Below are positions 44,015 to 52,509 of a DNA stretch of 64,000 bases, piece by piece. The stretch comes from JBBRVW01 sp038246545 (lineage in GTDB: Bacteria; Actinomycetota; Actinomycetes; JACCUZ01). The stretch spans positions 44,713 to 108,712 of the forward strand of contig JBBRVW010000009.1 in NCBI GenBank assembly GCA_038246545.1. The letters are read 5' to 3'. The first letter of the stretch is position 1, and every line of letters starts with the position of its first letter. The notes under the pieces were generated by a model that was given only the letters and a program-made list of their open reading frames with translations, did no database searches and was not told where the DNA came from. A program made the position numbers and the translations under genes.

Positions 44015-44368
44015 TCAGTCGGCCACGAGGCAGAAGACGTTGCCCTCGGGGTCGGCGAGGGTCCGCCAGGACTGGCCGTCCTCCTCGTGCTCGGCGACGA
44101 GGGTGGCGCCCAGGCCGACCGCGCGCCCGACGGCTGCCGCCAGGTCGTCCGACGGGACGTGCAGGTCGAGGTGCAGCGTGTTCTTCGCCGGACGTGGGTC
44201 GTCGGTGCGCTGCAGCACGAGGCGTGGCAGACCGGGCGCCATCGGGTGCAGTCCGACGTACTGCTGCCAGCTGCCCCGGACCTCGACACCGAGCAGTGCG
44301 CACCAGAACTCGGCGAGCGTCTCGGGGTCCCGGCAGTCGATCGTGACGGCGTCCCAGCGCAGCTCCAT
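44015..44368 (-). CDS. VOC family (glyoxalase/bleomycin resistance-like) protein
   Basis: 117 residues: MELRWDAVTIDCRDPETLAEFW, the LGVEVRG turn, the HLDLHVPSDDLAAAVGRAV helix-strand and the C-terminal SWRTLADPEGNVFCLV, which is the DPEGN signature of vicinal-oxygen-chelate proteins of the glyoxalase-like type. Such proteins dimerise and bind a metal or small drug; the substrate is unknown. An ATG at 44368 is chosen since upstream sequence in the frame is not protein-like. Confidence 0.88.
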   Translation of the reverse strand: MELRWDAVTIDCRDPETLAEFWCALLGVEVRGSWQQYVGLHPMAPGLPRLVLQRTDDPRPAKNTLHLDLHVPSDDLAAAVGRAVGLGATLVAEHEEDGQSWRTLADPEGNVFCLVAD

Positions 44369-44753
44369 GCCCGGCATCCTGCCGGACGCCGGCCGTGGAC
44401 AGGTCTGGTCGAGCCCTTGAGTTGTCCACGTGCCCGTCGTCATGCCGGGGCCGAGGGCGGCCGCGGTCTGCCAGGTGGTGGCCGCTGTGTCGCTGCGCGA
44501 GGGTCCCGGCTCGCACGCCTCGATCGTGGCCCGCTCGCTCGGCATCGCTCCGACGTCGACGCCCGCAGCGTCCTGGCGGTGATGGGTCTCGGGGCGGTCG
44601 CCGGCTGACGGCGGCTACGAGGTGCGGGCCTTCGCCGACACGACCGAGACGCGTTGCCCGGCAGCTCGATGGTCCGCGACGGCGGGACGTTGTCGTCGAG
44701 ACGGAACAGGTGGGCGGGTCGAGCGGTCCTCCTCGTCGATCGCCCGGGCGTGC
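44369..44753. other. gene-poor stretch with possible decayed HPr fragment
   Basis: No intact gene is seen between the VOC and lutC genes. On the plus strand, two adjacent frames read PGSHASIVARSLGIAP and DVDARSVLAVMGLGA, which together resemble the His-containing and the SILAVMxLG segments of a PTS HPr protein with parts missing. This suggests the remains of an HPr-like gene. No promoter or terminator was recognised. Confidence 0.3.
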
Positions 44754-45383
44754 TCAGCCCGACGACACCAGCACGACCGCGAGCGTGCGCGGGCCGTGCA
44801 CGCCCTCGACCCGGTCCAGCTCGATGTCGCTGGTCGCCGACGGTCCGGAGACGAACGTCGTCGGCCGGGTCGGGTCCAGCCGGGCGAGCAGCTCCGGCAC
44901 GGTCTCGATGACCTGGTCGGCGCGGACCACGCAGACGTGCACGTCCGGCACGAGGGTCAGGGCCCGGCGGCCCTGGTCAGGCCCGCCGTCCAGCACGATC
45001 GTCCCGGTCTCGGCGCAGGCCGCCCGGGAGGCGGTGACCACGGCGGCGAACCCGTCCAGGTCGTCGGGCGTCAGTGTCCCGTCATCGGCCCTGCCGTCGG
45101 GAGCCCAGCCCGACGGGAGGCCCGGCGGGAGCAGGACCCTCCCGGCGGCTGCGTCGACTCCGGCCGCAGACAACGCCTCGGCGACGGCGTCCCGCAACCC
45201 GGCCGGGTCGCAACGCCGGACGGCGGCCCGGTAGTCGAGCAGCCGGTCCTCGAGCAGGTCGAGCAGAGCGGCAGAGCCGGGCTGGTGCTCGCCGGCGGCG
45301 CGGTAGTCCCGGCTGGGCTCGACCACCGGGGTCGAGCCGCGCGCGGCACGGACCCGAGCAAGGATGTCCTCGCGCGCGCTCAC
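44754..45383 (-). CDS. lutC: lactate utilization protein C
   Basis: 209 residues of the LUD/YkgG family: the N-terminal SAREDILARVRAA, the central ACAETGTIVLDGG segment and the C-terminal ATSDIELDRVEGVHGPRTL signature. LutC forms, with LutA and LutB, the iron-sulfur L-lactate dehydrogenase complex that oxidises L-lactate to pyruvate. The GTG start overlaps the lutB stop (GTGA). It is the last gene of a LacI-lutA-lutB-lutC unit. Confidence 0.94.
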   Translation of the reverse strand: MSAREDILARVRAARGSTPVVEPSRDYRAAGEHQPGSAALLDLLEDRLLDYRAAVRRCDPAGLRDAVAEALSAAGVDAAAGRVLLPPGLPSGWAPDGRADDGTLTPDDLDGFAAVVTASRAACAETGTIVLDGGPDQGRRALTLVPDVHVCVVRADQVIETVPELLARLDPTRPTTFVSGPSATSDIELDRVEGVHGPRTLAVVLVSSG

Positions 45384-46852
45384 GAGGACGGTCCCCGCGT
45401 CCGGGCCCACCACTCGCGGAACGTCTCGGGCGGAGGAGCGGGCGCGTCCCGCGAGCTCGTCCACGCCGACAGCGGCGGCGGCAGGGACCGCAGGCGGCCG
45501 CGGCGGGCGAGCAGCCGGCCGGCGCGCGACGCCTTCTCGGCTGCCGCGAACCGCTTGGGGTCGGACATCACCCACGACGCCGCGGCCATCGCGACGGCCT
45601 CGGCGGTCGGGACCCGAGAGGCGGCGCGCCGCTCCTCCACGTGCTTGCTGCGCAGGTGCACCAGGATCGAGGGGATGTCGATCCGCACCGGACACACGTC
45701 GTAGCAGGCCCCGCACAGCGAGGAGGCATACGGCAGCGAGGCGTTGTCCTCGACGCCGGTGAGCTGCGGCGACAGGACGGCGCCGATCGGGCCCGGGTAG
45801 ACCGAGCCGTAGGCGTGCCCGCCGGTGCGTTCGTAGACCGGGCAGACGTTCATGCACGCGCTGCACTTGATGCAGTGCAGCACCTCGCGCCCGACCTCGT
45901 CCGCCAGCGTCGCGCTGCGCCCGTTGTCGAGAAGCACCAGGTGGAACGACTGCGGTCCGTCGCCGGGGCTGACTCCCGTCCACGCCGAGGTGTACGGGTT
46001 CATCCGCTCTCCGGTCGAGGAGCGGGGGAGCAGCTGGAGGAAGACCTCGAGGTCCCGCCAGGACGGCACGACCTTCTCGATGCCCATCACCGTGATCAGC
46101 GTCTCGGGCAGCGTCAGGCACATGCGGCCGTTGCCCTCGGACTCGACGACCAGCAGCGTCCCCGACTCGGCGACTGCGAAGTTGGCCCCGCTCACGCCGA
46201 CCTTGGCGGTGAGAAACTTCTTCCGGAGGTACGAGCGGGCAGCCATCGCGAGCCTGGGCGGGTCGTCGGTGAGGTCGGGATCCACCCCGGCCATCTCCCG
46301 GAGGAAGATCTCCCGGATCTCGGCCCGGTTGCGGTGGATCGCGGGCACCAGGATGTGGCTCGGCTTGTCGTGCCCGAGCTGCACGATCAGCTCGGCCAGG
46401 TCGGTCTCGTACGCGGTGATGCCCACGTCGGCGAGCGCCTCGTTCAGGCCGATCTCCTGGGTGACCATGGACTTGACCTTGACGACCTCGGTCTCGCCCG
46501 TCGCCCGCACCAGGCGGGCGACGATCGCGTTCGCCTCGTGGGCGTCGCGGGCCCAGTGGACCGTGCCGCCGCGGGCCGTCACCTCACGCTCCAGCCGCTC
46601 GAGATGCTCGTCGAGCCGCGCCATCGTGGCGGCCTTGACCTGTTGACCGGCCAGTCGCAGCTGCTCCCAGTCCGGCACCTCGGCGACCACCCGGGCCCGC
46701 TTGTCGCGGATCGTCCGGGTGGCGTGCCCGATGTTGGCGCGCAGCTGGGTGTCGGCCAGGGCAGCCCGGGCGGCCTGAGGGAACGGCTGCTCGGCGCGCA
46801 GCTGCCCCACTCCCCGCGGGGCGTAGGAGGGCAGGCCGAGGAAGGTGGTCAC
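45380..46852 (-). CDS. lutB: lactate utilization iron-sulfur protein B
   Basis: 490 residues. An N-terminal LUD domain (AGQQVKAATMARLDEHL to GVSGANFAVAESGTLLVVES) is followed by two [4Fe-4S] motifs, CIKCSACMNVCP and CGACYDVCP, and a helical C-terminus. LutB passes electrons from lactate oxidation through its clusters. The GTG overlaps the lutA stop, and the end overlaps the lutC start, so the three subunits are made together. Confidence 0.95.
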   Translation of the reverse strand: MTTFLGLPSYAPRGVGQLRAEQPFPQAARAALADTQLRANIGHATRTIRDKRARVVAEVPDWEQLRLAGQQVKAATMARLDEHLERLEREVTARGGTVHWARDAHEANAIVARLVRATGETEVVKVKSMVTQEIGLNEALADVGITAYETDLAELIVQLGHDKPSHILVPAIHRNRAEIREIFLREMAGVDPDLTDDPPRLAMAARSYLRKKFLTAKVGVSGANFAVAESGTLLVVESEGNGRMCLTLPETLITVMGIEKVVPSWRDLEVFLQLLPRSSTGERMNPYTSAWTGVSPGDGPQSFHLVLLDNGRSATLADEVGREVLHCIKCSACMNVCPVYERTGGHAYGSVYPGPIGAVLSPQLTGVEDNASLPYASSLCGACYDVCPVRIDIPSILVHLRSKHVEERRAASRVPTAEAVAMAAASWVMSDPKRFAAAEKASRAGRLLARRGRLRSLPPPLSAWTSSRDAPAPPPETFREWWARTRGPSS

Positions 46853-47598
46853 GCCGCCCCCACCGGGTGCTCCTCCGTGGACGCCAGGACCTCGGCCAGG
46901 TGCAGCGTGCGGGTGCCCGTGCGCAGCCGGGACAGTCCGCCGCCGATGTGCATGAGGCAGGACGCGTCGCCCGCCGACACGACCTCGGCGCCGGTGCCGA
47001 GAACGTGGCGCATCTTGTCGGCCAGCATCGCGGTCGAGGTGTCGGCGTTCTTCATGCTGAACGTGCCGCCGAAGCCGCAGCACTGGTCGGCGTCGGGCAG
47101 CTCGACGAGGTCGATGCCCCGGACGTTGCGCAACAGCCGCAACGGCTTGTCCTCGACGCGGAGCATTCTCAGCGAGTGGCAGGTCGGGTGGTAGGTGACG
47201 CGGTGCGGGAAGTGGGCACCGACGTCCTCGACGCCCAGCACGTCGACCAGCAGCTCGGACAGCTCGTACGTCCGCGCGGCGACGGCCTCGGCGCGGTCCG
47301 CGAGCGCCGCGTCACCGGACTGCCTCGCCACCATCGCGTGCTGGTGCCGCACCGAGCCGACGCACGAGCCGCTCGGCGCCACCACGACGTCATAGGTCTC
47401 GAAGGTGTCGACGTGGTGCCGCACCAGCGGGAGCGCCTGGCGCTGGTAGCCGGTGTTGGTGTGCATCTGCCCGCAGCAGGTCTGCCGTGCGGGGAAAACC
47501 ACCTCATGACCCAGTCTCTCCAGCAGCGTCACCGTGGCCCGGCCGACCTGGGGGAACAGGCCGTCGGCCAGGCACGTGACGAAGAGAGCGATGCGCAT
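46849..47598 (-). CDS. lutA: lactate utilization iron-sulfur protein A
   Basis: 249 residues with two CCG domains: RIALFVTCLADGLFPQVG and RQTCCGQMHTN in the first, VTYHPTCHSLRML and DADQCCGFGGTFSMKN in the second. Such cysteine-rich domains bind a [4Fe-4S] or related cluster in LutA/GlpC/HdrB-type proteins. Its ATG begins one base after the stop of the LacI gene, so the regulator and lutABC are very probably one transcript, linking lactate use to the rhamnose signal. Confidence 0.95.
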   Translation of the reverse strand: MRIALFVTCLADGLFPQVGRATVTLLERLGHEVVFPARQTCCGQMHTNTGYQRQALPLVRHHVDTFETYDVVVAPSGSCVGSVRHQHAMVARQSGDAALADRAEAVAARTYELSELLVDVLGVEDVGAHFPHRVTYHPTCHSLRMLRVEDKPLRLLRNVRGIDLVELPDADQCCGFGGTFSMKNADTSTAMLADKMRHVLGTGAEVVSAGDASCLMHIGGGLSRLRTGTRTLHLAEVLASTEEHPVGAA

Positions 47599-47599
47599 C

Positions 47600-48670
47600 T
47601 CAGCTCGCCACCGCAGTCGCAGCGGCCGCTGGGCGCGGACCATCGGACCGGGCCCTGGGCCGGCGGCGCAGTGCGCTCGACTCGCGGACCACCAGCTCCG
47701 GCTCGAAGACGACGTGCCGGTGCCGGTGGCCGCTGCCCTGCTCGACCTCCTCGAAGATCAGGTCCGCGGCGGTCCGGCCGAGCAGCTCCCGCGGCTGACG
47801 CACCGACGTCAGGGGCACCACGGCTCCGGCGGCGTACTCGATGTCGTCGTAGCCGACCACGGCGATGTCGCGGGGGACCCGCAGGCCGGACCGGGTCAGC
47901 TCCTGCATCACACCCAGTGCAAGCAGGTCGTTGGCACAGAAGACCGCGGTGGGCCGGCGACCGGCGGGGAGCGCGGCGATGTCGGCCGCCGCCTGTCGAC
48001 CCGAGGGGAGCGTCAGACTGGCCGTCTCCACGACGAGCAGGTCCTCCGCGTCCGACCCGGCCAGGGCGTCCAGCGCGCCCGCGTGGCGGTCGCCCACCTG
48101 GGGCAGTGAGAAGGGGCCGCCCACGAAGGCGATCCGGCGGTGGCCCCGCTCGACCAGGTGCTGGACCGCGAGCCGCCCGCCGAGGACGTCGTCGACGGCG
48201 ACCGAGCAGCGGTTGCGACGGACCGACCGCCGGTCGACCAGGACGACCGGCATCCCCCGGCCGATCATCGCCTCGATCACGGGGCTCTTGGCGTCCACCG
48301 GAGTGATGAGGACTCCCAGGACGCGCAGCTGCTCGAGCATCTCGAGATGACGCCGCTCGCGATCCGGACTCTCGCCGGTGTTGCAGAGGACGACCATCGT
48401 GGCGTTGCCGTCCGCGACCTGCTCGACCCCGTGTGCGACGTCGGTGAAGAACGGGTTGGCCACGTCCAGGACGACCAGACCGATCGAGCGGCTGCGCCCG
48501 GCGCGCAGCTGGCGGGCGGACTCGTTGCGCACGAACCCGAGCCGGCCGATCGCCGCCTGCACGCGCTCGCGGGTCGCCGGCGCGACCACCTCTGGTCGGT
48601 TGAGGACGTTGGAGACGGTTCCCACCGAGACGCCCGCCGCAGAGGCGACGTCCTTGATCCCGGCTGGCAC
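47600..48670 (-). CDS. LacI family transcriptional regulator of the rhamnose/lactate cluster
   Basis: 356 residues: the helix-turn-helix GIKDVASAAGVSVGTVSNVL, hinge helix (VRNESARQLRAGRSRSIG) and a periplasmic-binding-like sensor domain (DVANPFFTDVAHGVEQVAD, FCANDLLALGVMQEL, VGYDDIEYAAGAVVPLTSVR). It most likely represses the rha operon and its own lut operon until rhamnose or a pathway intermediate binds. Two LacI-type sites lie in the divergent intergenic region. The GTG start follows GGAGAGGGGG. It ends one base before lutA. Confidence 0.93.
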   Translation of the reverse strand: MPAGIKDVASAAGVSVGTVSNVLNRPEVVAPATRERVQAAIGRLGFVRNESARQLRAGRSRSIGLVVLDVANPFFTDVAHGVEQVADGNATMVVLCNTGESPDRERRHLEMLEQLRVLGVLITPVDAKSPVIEAMIGRGMPVVLVDRRSVRRNRCSVAVDDVLGGRLAVQHLVERGHRRIAFVGGPFSLPQVGDRHAGALDALAGSDAEDLLVVETASLTLPSGRQAAADIAALPAGRRPTAVFCANDLLALGVMQELTRSGLRVPRDIAVVGYDDIEYAAGAVVPLTSVRQPRELLGRTAADLIFEEVEQGSGHRHRHVVFEPELVVRESSALRRRPRARSDGPRPAAAATAVAS

Positions 48671-48697
48671 CCGGTCCCCCTCTCCGTCGGTCCTTGA

Positions 48698-48726
48698 ACC
48701 ATGCCCACCAGACTGAAACGTGTCAA
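48698..48726 (-). promoter_or_regulatory. promoter of the LacI-lutABC operon
   Basis: On the minus strand TTGACA (48721-48726) and CATGGT (48698-48703) are separated by 17 bases, a good -35 and a fair -10. The first LacI-type operator covers the -35 element, which suggests autorepression. Confidence 0.6.
48714..48725. promoter_or_regulatory. LacI-type operator 1
   Basis: TGAAACGTGTCA is a near-palindrome centred on CG with the layout of LacI-family operators. It overlaps the -35 of the lut-side promoter and lies upstream of the rha-side promoter. Confidence 0.6.
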
Positions 48727-48744
48727 GAATCTGCGCCGAACCTC

Positions 48745-48773
48745 TTGACGCGCGGTTCACACCCTCCTAACTT
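48745..48773 (+). promoter_or_regulatory. promoter of the rha operon
   Basis: TTGACG (48745-48750) and TAACTT (48768-48773) are exactly 17 bases apart, about 80 bases before rhaS. Operator 2 follows at the expected start of transcription. Confidence 0.65.
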
Positions 48774-48788
48774 TGCCGTCACATCGGT

Positions 48789-48801
48789 TTGAACGATTCA
48801 A
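48789..48801. promoter_or_regulatory. LacI-type operator 2
   Basis: TTGAACGATTCAA is a perfect inverted repeat of TTGAA around CGA, located about ten to twenty bases after the likely transcription start of the rha operon. It shares 10 of 15 positions, including the central CG and TCAAG, with operator 1. Confidence 0.6.
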
Positions 48802-48854
48802 GCCACTGACCCCGCCCGCGCCGCCTCTGCCGGCGCACTGGGAAAGGAAGTCGC

Positions 48855-49901
48855 ATGAAGGCTCCGAGGAAGGCGTCCGTCGTCCTGGCTGTCGGGCTCG
48901 CCGGTGCACTGGCGCTCACCGGCTGCAGCAAGAAGGCCGACACCACCGCCACCGGTTCCGGCTCCAGCGCAAGTGGCGACAGCAGCGCGAGCAAGGTGAG
49001 CGTCGCGTTCGTCCCCAAGCTGCAGGGGATCCCGTACTTCGAGGCAATGAACACCGGCGGCGAGAAGGCCGCGCAGGACCTCGGCATCACGTGGATCTAC
49101 AAGGGGTCCACGACGGCGGACCCGGGTGCGCAGACCGACATCGTGAAGTCGCTCATCCAGCAGAAGGTCAGCACGCTGTTCGTCGCGCCCAACGACCCGG
49201 ACTCGATGGCCCCGGTGCTCACCGACGCCAAGGACAAGGGCATCCACGTCGCCACCTCGGACACCGACGCACCCAACTCGCCGCGCGAGGTCTTCGTGAA
49301 CCAGGCCACCGCCGAGGGCATCGGCCAGGCCATCGTCGACGCGCTCGCCGAGCAGATGGGCGGCAAGGGCAAGTACGCCATCGTCTCCTGCGGGCAGACC
49401 GCGGCCAACCTCAACTCCTGGATCAAGGTGGAGAAGGAGTACACCGCCAGCAAGTACCCCGACATCGAGATCGTCGACACCGTCTACGCCGGTGAGGACG
49501 AGGCCAAGGCCGTCTCCATGGCCAAGAACCTCATGAACGCCCACCCGGACCTGACCGGGCTGGTCGGCGAGTGCACCTCGTCCGCGCCGGGCGTCGCCAA
49601 GGCGGTCAAGGAGTCCGGCAAGATCGGCAAGGTGTTCACGGTCGGTCTGGGCACCCCGCAGGCGATGAAGCCGTATCTCTCGGACGGGTCGTCCAGCGCG
49701 GCCATCCTCTGGGACGTCGAGAAGCTCGGCTACCTCACCGCCTGGGCCGGCAACCAGCTCGCCACCGACGGGTCGCTCGACCCCGACGACAAGCTCAAGG
49801 CGGAGGTGCCGGACGCAAGCTACGACGCGGCCACCAAGACCCTCCTGCTCGGGCCGGCGCTGCGCATCACCTCCGAGAACGTCGACCAGTTCCCCTACTG
49901 A
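48855..49901 (+). CDS. rhaS: rhamnose ABC transporter substrate-binding lipoprotein
   Basis: 348 residues with a lipoprotein signal (lipobox LTGC, Cys about 24) and a Peripla_BP_4 sugar-binding fold: VAFVPKLQGIPYFEAMNTGG, YKGSTTADPGAQTDIVKSLI and the VFVNQATAEGIGQAIV segment resemble RhaS and related pentose/deoxysugar binders. AAGGAAG precedes the ATG. It is the first gene of the rha operon and is followed by a stem-loop that may keep its message more abundant than the rest. Confidence 0.92.
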   Translation: MKAPRKASVVLAVGLAGALALTGCSKKADTTATGSGSSASGDSSASKVSVAFVPKLQGIPYFEAMNTGGEKAAQDLGITWIYKGSTTADPGAQTDIVKSLIQQKVSTLFVAPNDPDSMAPVLTDAKDKGIHVATSDTDAPNSPREVFVNQATAEGIGQAIVDALAEQMGGKGKYAIVSCGQTAANLNSWIKVEKEYTASKYPDIEIVDTVYAGEDEAKAVSMAKNLMNAHPDLTGLVGECTSSAPGVAKAVKESGKIGKVFTVGLGTPQAMKPYLSDGSSSAAILWDVEKLGYLTAWAGNQLATDGSLDPDDKLKAEVPDASYDAATKTLLLGPALRITSENVDQFPY

Positions 49902-49908
49902 CGCCGTA

Positions 49909-49941
49909 GGTCGGGCCGCCGGCGCCCCCGGCGGCCCGACC
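49909..49941 (+). promoter_or_regulatory. intercistronic stem-loop between rhaS and rhaT
   Basis: GGTCGGGCCGCCGG (49909-49922) pairs exactly with 49928-49941 over a five-base loop. Such structures after a binding-protein gene often act as partial terminators or protect the upstream mRNA, raising binding-protein levels. Confidence 0.6.
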
Positions 49942-49957
49942 CTCTCGAAGGAGTGCC

Positions 49958-51514
49958 ATGACGACGACCCACCCGGGTGGCGGGACGGCGCAACAGTCCG
50001 GCGAGCCGACGGTCCTACGGCTCAGCGGTGTCGAGAAGCGGTACGGCGGCGTGCACGCCCTCCGGGGCGTCGACCTGGACCTGCAGGCCGGAGAGGTGCA
50101 CGCGGTCGTCGGTGAGAATGGGGCCGGCAAGTCCACCCTCATCAAGATCATTGCGGGCGCGGAGTCGGCGGACCGGGGAACGATCGAGATCGACGGCCGG
50201 CCGCTGGCCACCGGCAGCACCATCTCTGCCCTGGGCGCCGGCATCGCCACCGTCTACCAGGAGCCGCAGCTCTTCGGCGAGCTGACCGTTGCCGAGAACG
50301 TCTTCATCGGCCGCGAGGTCCGCCGGGCCGGCGTCGTCGACCGGCGCGCCCAGCGGTCCCGGGTGGTCGAGCTGCTCGAGCGCGTCGGCCTCGACCGCGA
50401 CCTGATCGACGTCCGGGTGGCCGACCTCCCCGTGGCCGAGCAACAGCTGGTGAGCATCGCCAAGGCGCTCTCGCACGACGCCCGGATCCTCATCCTCGAC
50501 GAGCCGTCGGCGATCCTGACCGACCGCGAGATCGAGACCATGTTCGCCGCGGTCCGCGGCCTCAAGCAGACCGGTGTCGCCGTCATCTACATCAGCCACC
50601 GGCTCGACGAGCTGGCCCAGATCACCGATCGCGTCACGGTGCTGCGCGACGGGCTGGTCGTGGCGAGCAGGCCCACCGACTCGCTGTCGGTCCGGGAGGT
50701 CGCCGAACTGATGGTCGGCCACACCCTCGAAAGCGGCACCAACGAGCGCGAGGTGCCCGACGGCGCCCCGGTGCTGGAGGTGACCGGCCTCGGCCGCTCG
50801 CCGAAGTTCGCCGACGTCGACCTGAGCATCAGGGCCGGGGAGATCGTCGCCCTCTACGGCCTGATCGGCAGCGGTGCGGGTGACGTCATCCGGGCCCTCT
50901 TCGGCATTGCACCCTCCGACAGCGGCTCGGTCCGCATCGGCGGGACCGAGGTGTCGCTGCGGTCACCGGCCGACGCCGTGGGTCACGGCATCTCGATGCT
51001 CCCCGCCAACCGCAAGGTGCAGGGTGTCTTCGGTACGAAGAGCATCGCGTTCAACATCTCCAGCGGTCACCTGCGGCTGCTCAGCCGGTGGGGGCTCTGG
51101 ATGGATCGTGGTCGTGAGCGCGAGATCGCCGGTGACTTCATCAAGCGCATCCGCATCAAGGCCCCCAGCCCGGCGACCCGTGTCGACAACCTCTCCGGCG
51201 GCAACCAGCAGAAGGTCGTGCTCGCCCGGCAGCTCGTCGAGAGCCCGCAGATCATGCTGCTGGAGGAGCCGACCCAGGGCGTCGACGTGGGTGCCAAGGA
51301 CGAGATCCACCGGATCATCGTCGAGCTCGCCGACGCCGGTGCCGCAGTCCTCGTCGTGTCGGCCGACCTACCCGAGGTGCAGCACCTCGCTGACCGCGTG
51401 CTCGTCGTGCGCGGCGGCACGGTGACCGCCACGTTCCCCCGGGGAACGCGCGCGGCCGACCTGCTGGCAGCCGCCGCCGGGGACGCCGATCCCGCCGGGG
51501 AGAGGAGCGCCTGA
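49958..51514 (+). CDS. rhaT: rhamnose ABC transporter ATP-binding protein (two-domain)
   Basis: 518 residues with two ATPase domains. The first has Walker A GENGAGKS at 52-59, a Q-loop TVYQEPQLFGELTVAEN and Walker B ILILDEPSAIL. The second has a degenerate Walker A (YGLIGSGAGD) but a full signature LSGGNQQKV and LLEEPTQGVDVGAKDEI, the usual arrangement in CUT2 sugar importers. It energises uptake through RhaP and RhaQ. AAGGAG precedes the ATG, and its stop overlaps rhaP. Confidence 0.95.
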   Translation: MTTTHPGGGTAQQSGEPTVLRLSGVEKRYGGVHALRGVDLDLQAGEVHAVVGENGAGKSTLIKIIAGAESADRGTIEIDGRPLATGSTISALGAGIATVYQEPQLFGELTVAENVFIGREVRRAGVVDRRAQRSRVVELLERVGLDRDLIDVRVADLPVAEQQLVSIAKALSHDARILILDEPSAILTDREIETMFAAVRGLKQTGVAVIYISHRLDELAQITDRVTVLRDGLVVASRPTDSLSVREVAELMVGHTLESGTNEREVPDGAPVLEVTGLGRSPKFADVDLSIRAGEIVALYGLIGSGAGDVIRALFGIAPSDSGSVRIGGTEVSLRSPADAVGHGISMLPANRKVQGVFGTKSIAFNISSGHLRLLSRWGLWMDRGREREIAGDFIKRIRIKAPSPATRVDNLSGGNQQKVVLARQLVESPQIMLLEEPTQGVDVGAKDEIHRIIVELADAGAAVLVVSADLPEVQHLADRVLVVRGGTVTATFPRGTRAADLLAAAAGDADPAGERSA

Positions 51515-52509
51515 TGGCCGCCCTGACCCGTGCCGCGGCGGCTCCTCGACGCCCTGTCGCCCGCGCCGTCGAGGGCCAGGAGCTGGCGCTCGTCGCGGTC
51601 GTGGCGGTGCTCTGGCTGGCCCTGTCGGTCGGCACCGACACCTTCCTCACCTCGTCCAACCTGAGCGACCTGCTCTACTCCGTCGCCCCGGTCGCGCTGG
51701 TCGGCATCGGCATGAGCGCCGTGATCGTGACCGGCGGTATCGACGTCTCGGTCGGAAGCGGCGCCGCGGTCGTGATGGTCGTGGTCTCGAAGCTGATCCG
51801 CGACAGCGGGGCGCCGCTGCCCGAGGCCCTTGCCGTAGCGGTGCTGGTCGGCCTCGCGCTGGGGATCGTCAACGGTCTGCTGATCGCGTTCGGCGGCATC
51901 CATCCGATCATCGCGACGTTCGGCACCCTCAACCTGTTCCGCTTCCTGGCGCTGCGCCTGTTCGACAACAAGCAGGTCACCGGGGTGCCGGACACGCTCG
52001 CGGGCATCGGCGGCGGCGGTGCGGGGGAGACCGTCGGCGTCCCGAACGCGTGGTGGGTCACCATGCTGCTGGCCGCGCTGATGTGGGTCTACATGCGCTA
52101 CTGGGCCACCGGGCGGCACTGGTACGCGATCGGCAACGACCCGGCCGCGGCACGGCTGGCCGGCATCGGGGTACGACGGCGGCTGCTTGCCGCCTACGCG
52201 CTGACCGGCTTGTTCGTGGGCATCGCCGGCTGCGTGCTGATCGGGAGCGGCGGCCTCGTGCAGCAGAACGCCGGGACCGGTCTGGAGCTGCAGGTGATCG
52301 CCGCGGTGGTGATCGGCGGCACCAGCATCCTCGGTGGTCGTGGCACGGTTCTCGGCACTTTGCTGGGTGCGCTGCTGGTCGGCACCGTGACGAGTGCGAT
52401 CACCCTGCTCGGCTGGCGCAGCGAGCTGACCGAGCTGTTCATCGGCGTAGCCATCCTGGTGGCCGTCGGTGTCGACATCGTCCGCGAACGACGCAGGAGT
52501 GCGGCATGA
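51514..52509 (+). CDS. rhaP: rhamnose ABC transporter permease
   Basis: 331 residues, about nine helices, of the CUT2 (RbsC-like) permease family. GIGMSAVIVTGGIDVSVGS and the ARLAGIGVRRRLLAAYALTG segment, followed by VVIGGTSILGGRGTVLGTLLGALL, are the family's signature. It forms the channel with RhaQ. The ATG overlaps the rhaT stop by one base, and rhaQ starts within its last four bases. Confidence 0.94.
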   Translation: MAALTRAAAAPRRPVARAVEGQELALVAVVAVLWLALSVGTDTFLTSSNLSDLLYSVAPVALVGIGMSAVIVTGGIDVSVGSGAAVVMVVVSKLIRDSGAPLPEALAVAVLVGLALGIVNGLLIAFGGIHPIIATFGTLNLFRFLALRLFDNKQVTGVPDTLAGIGGGGAGETVGVPNAWWVTMLLAALMWVYMRYWATGRHWYAIGNDPAAARLAGIGVRRRLLAAYALTGLFVGIAGCVLIGSGGLVQQNAGTGLELQVIAAVVIGGTSILGGRGTVLGTLLGALLVGTVTSAITLLGWRSELTELFIGVAILVAVGVDIVRERRRSAA

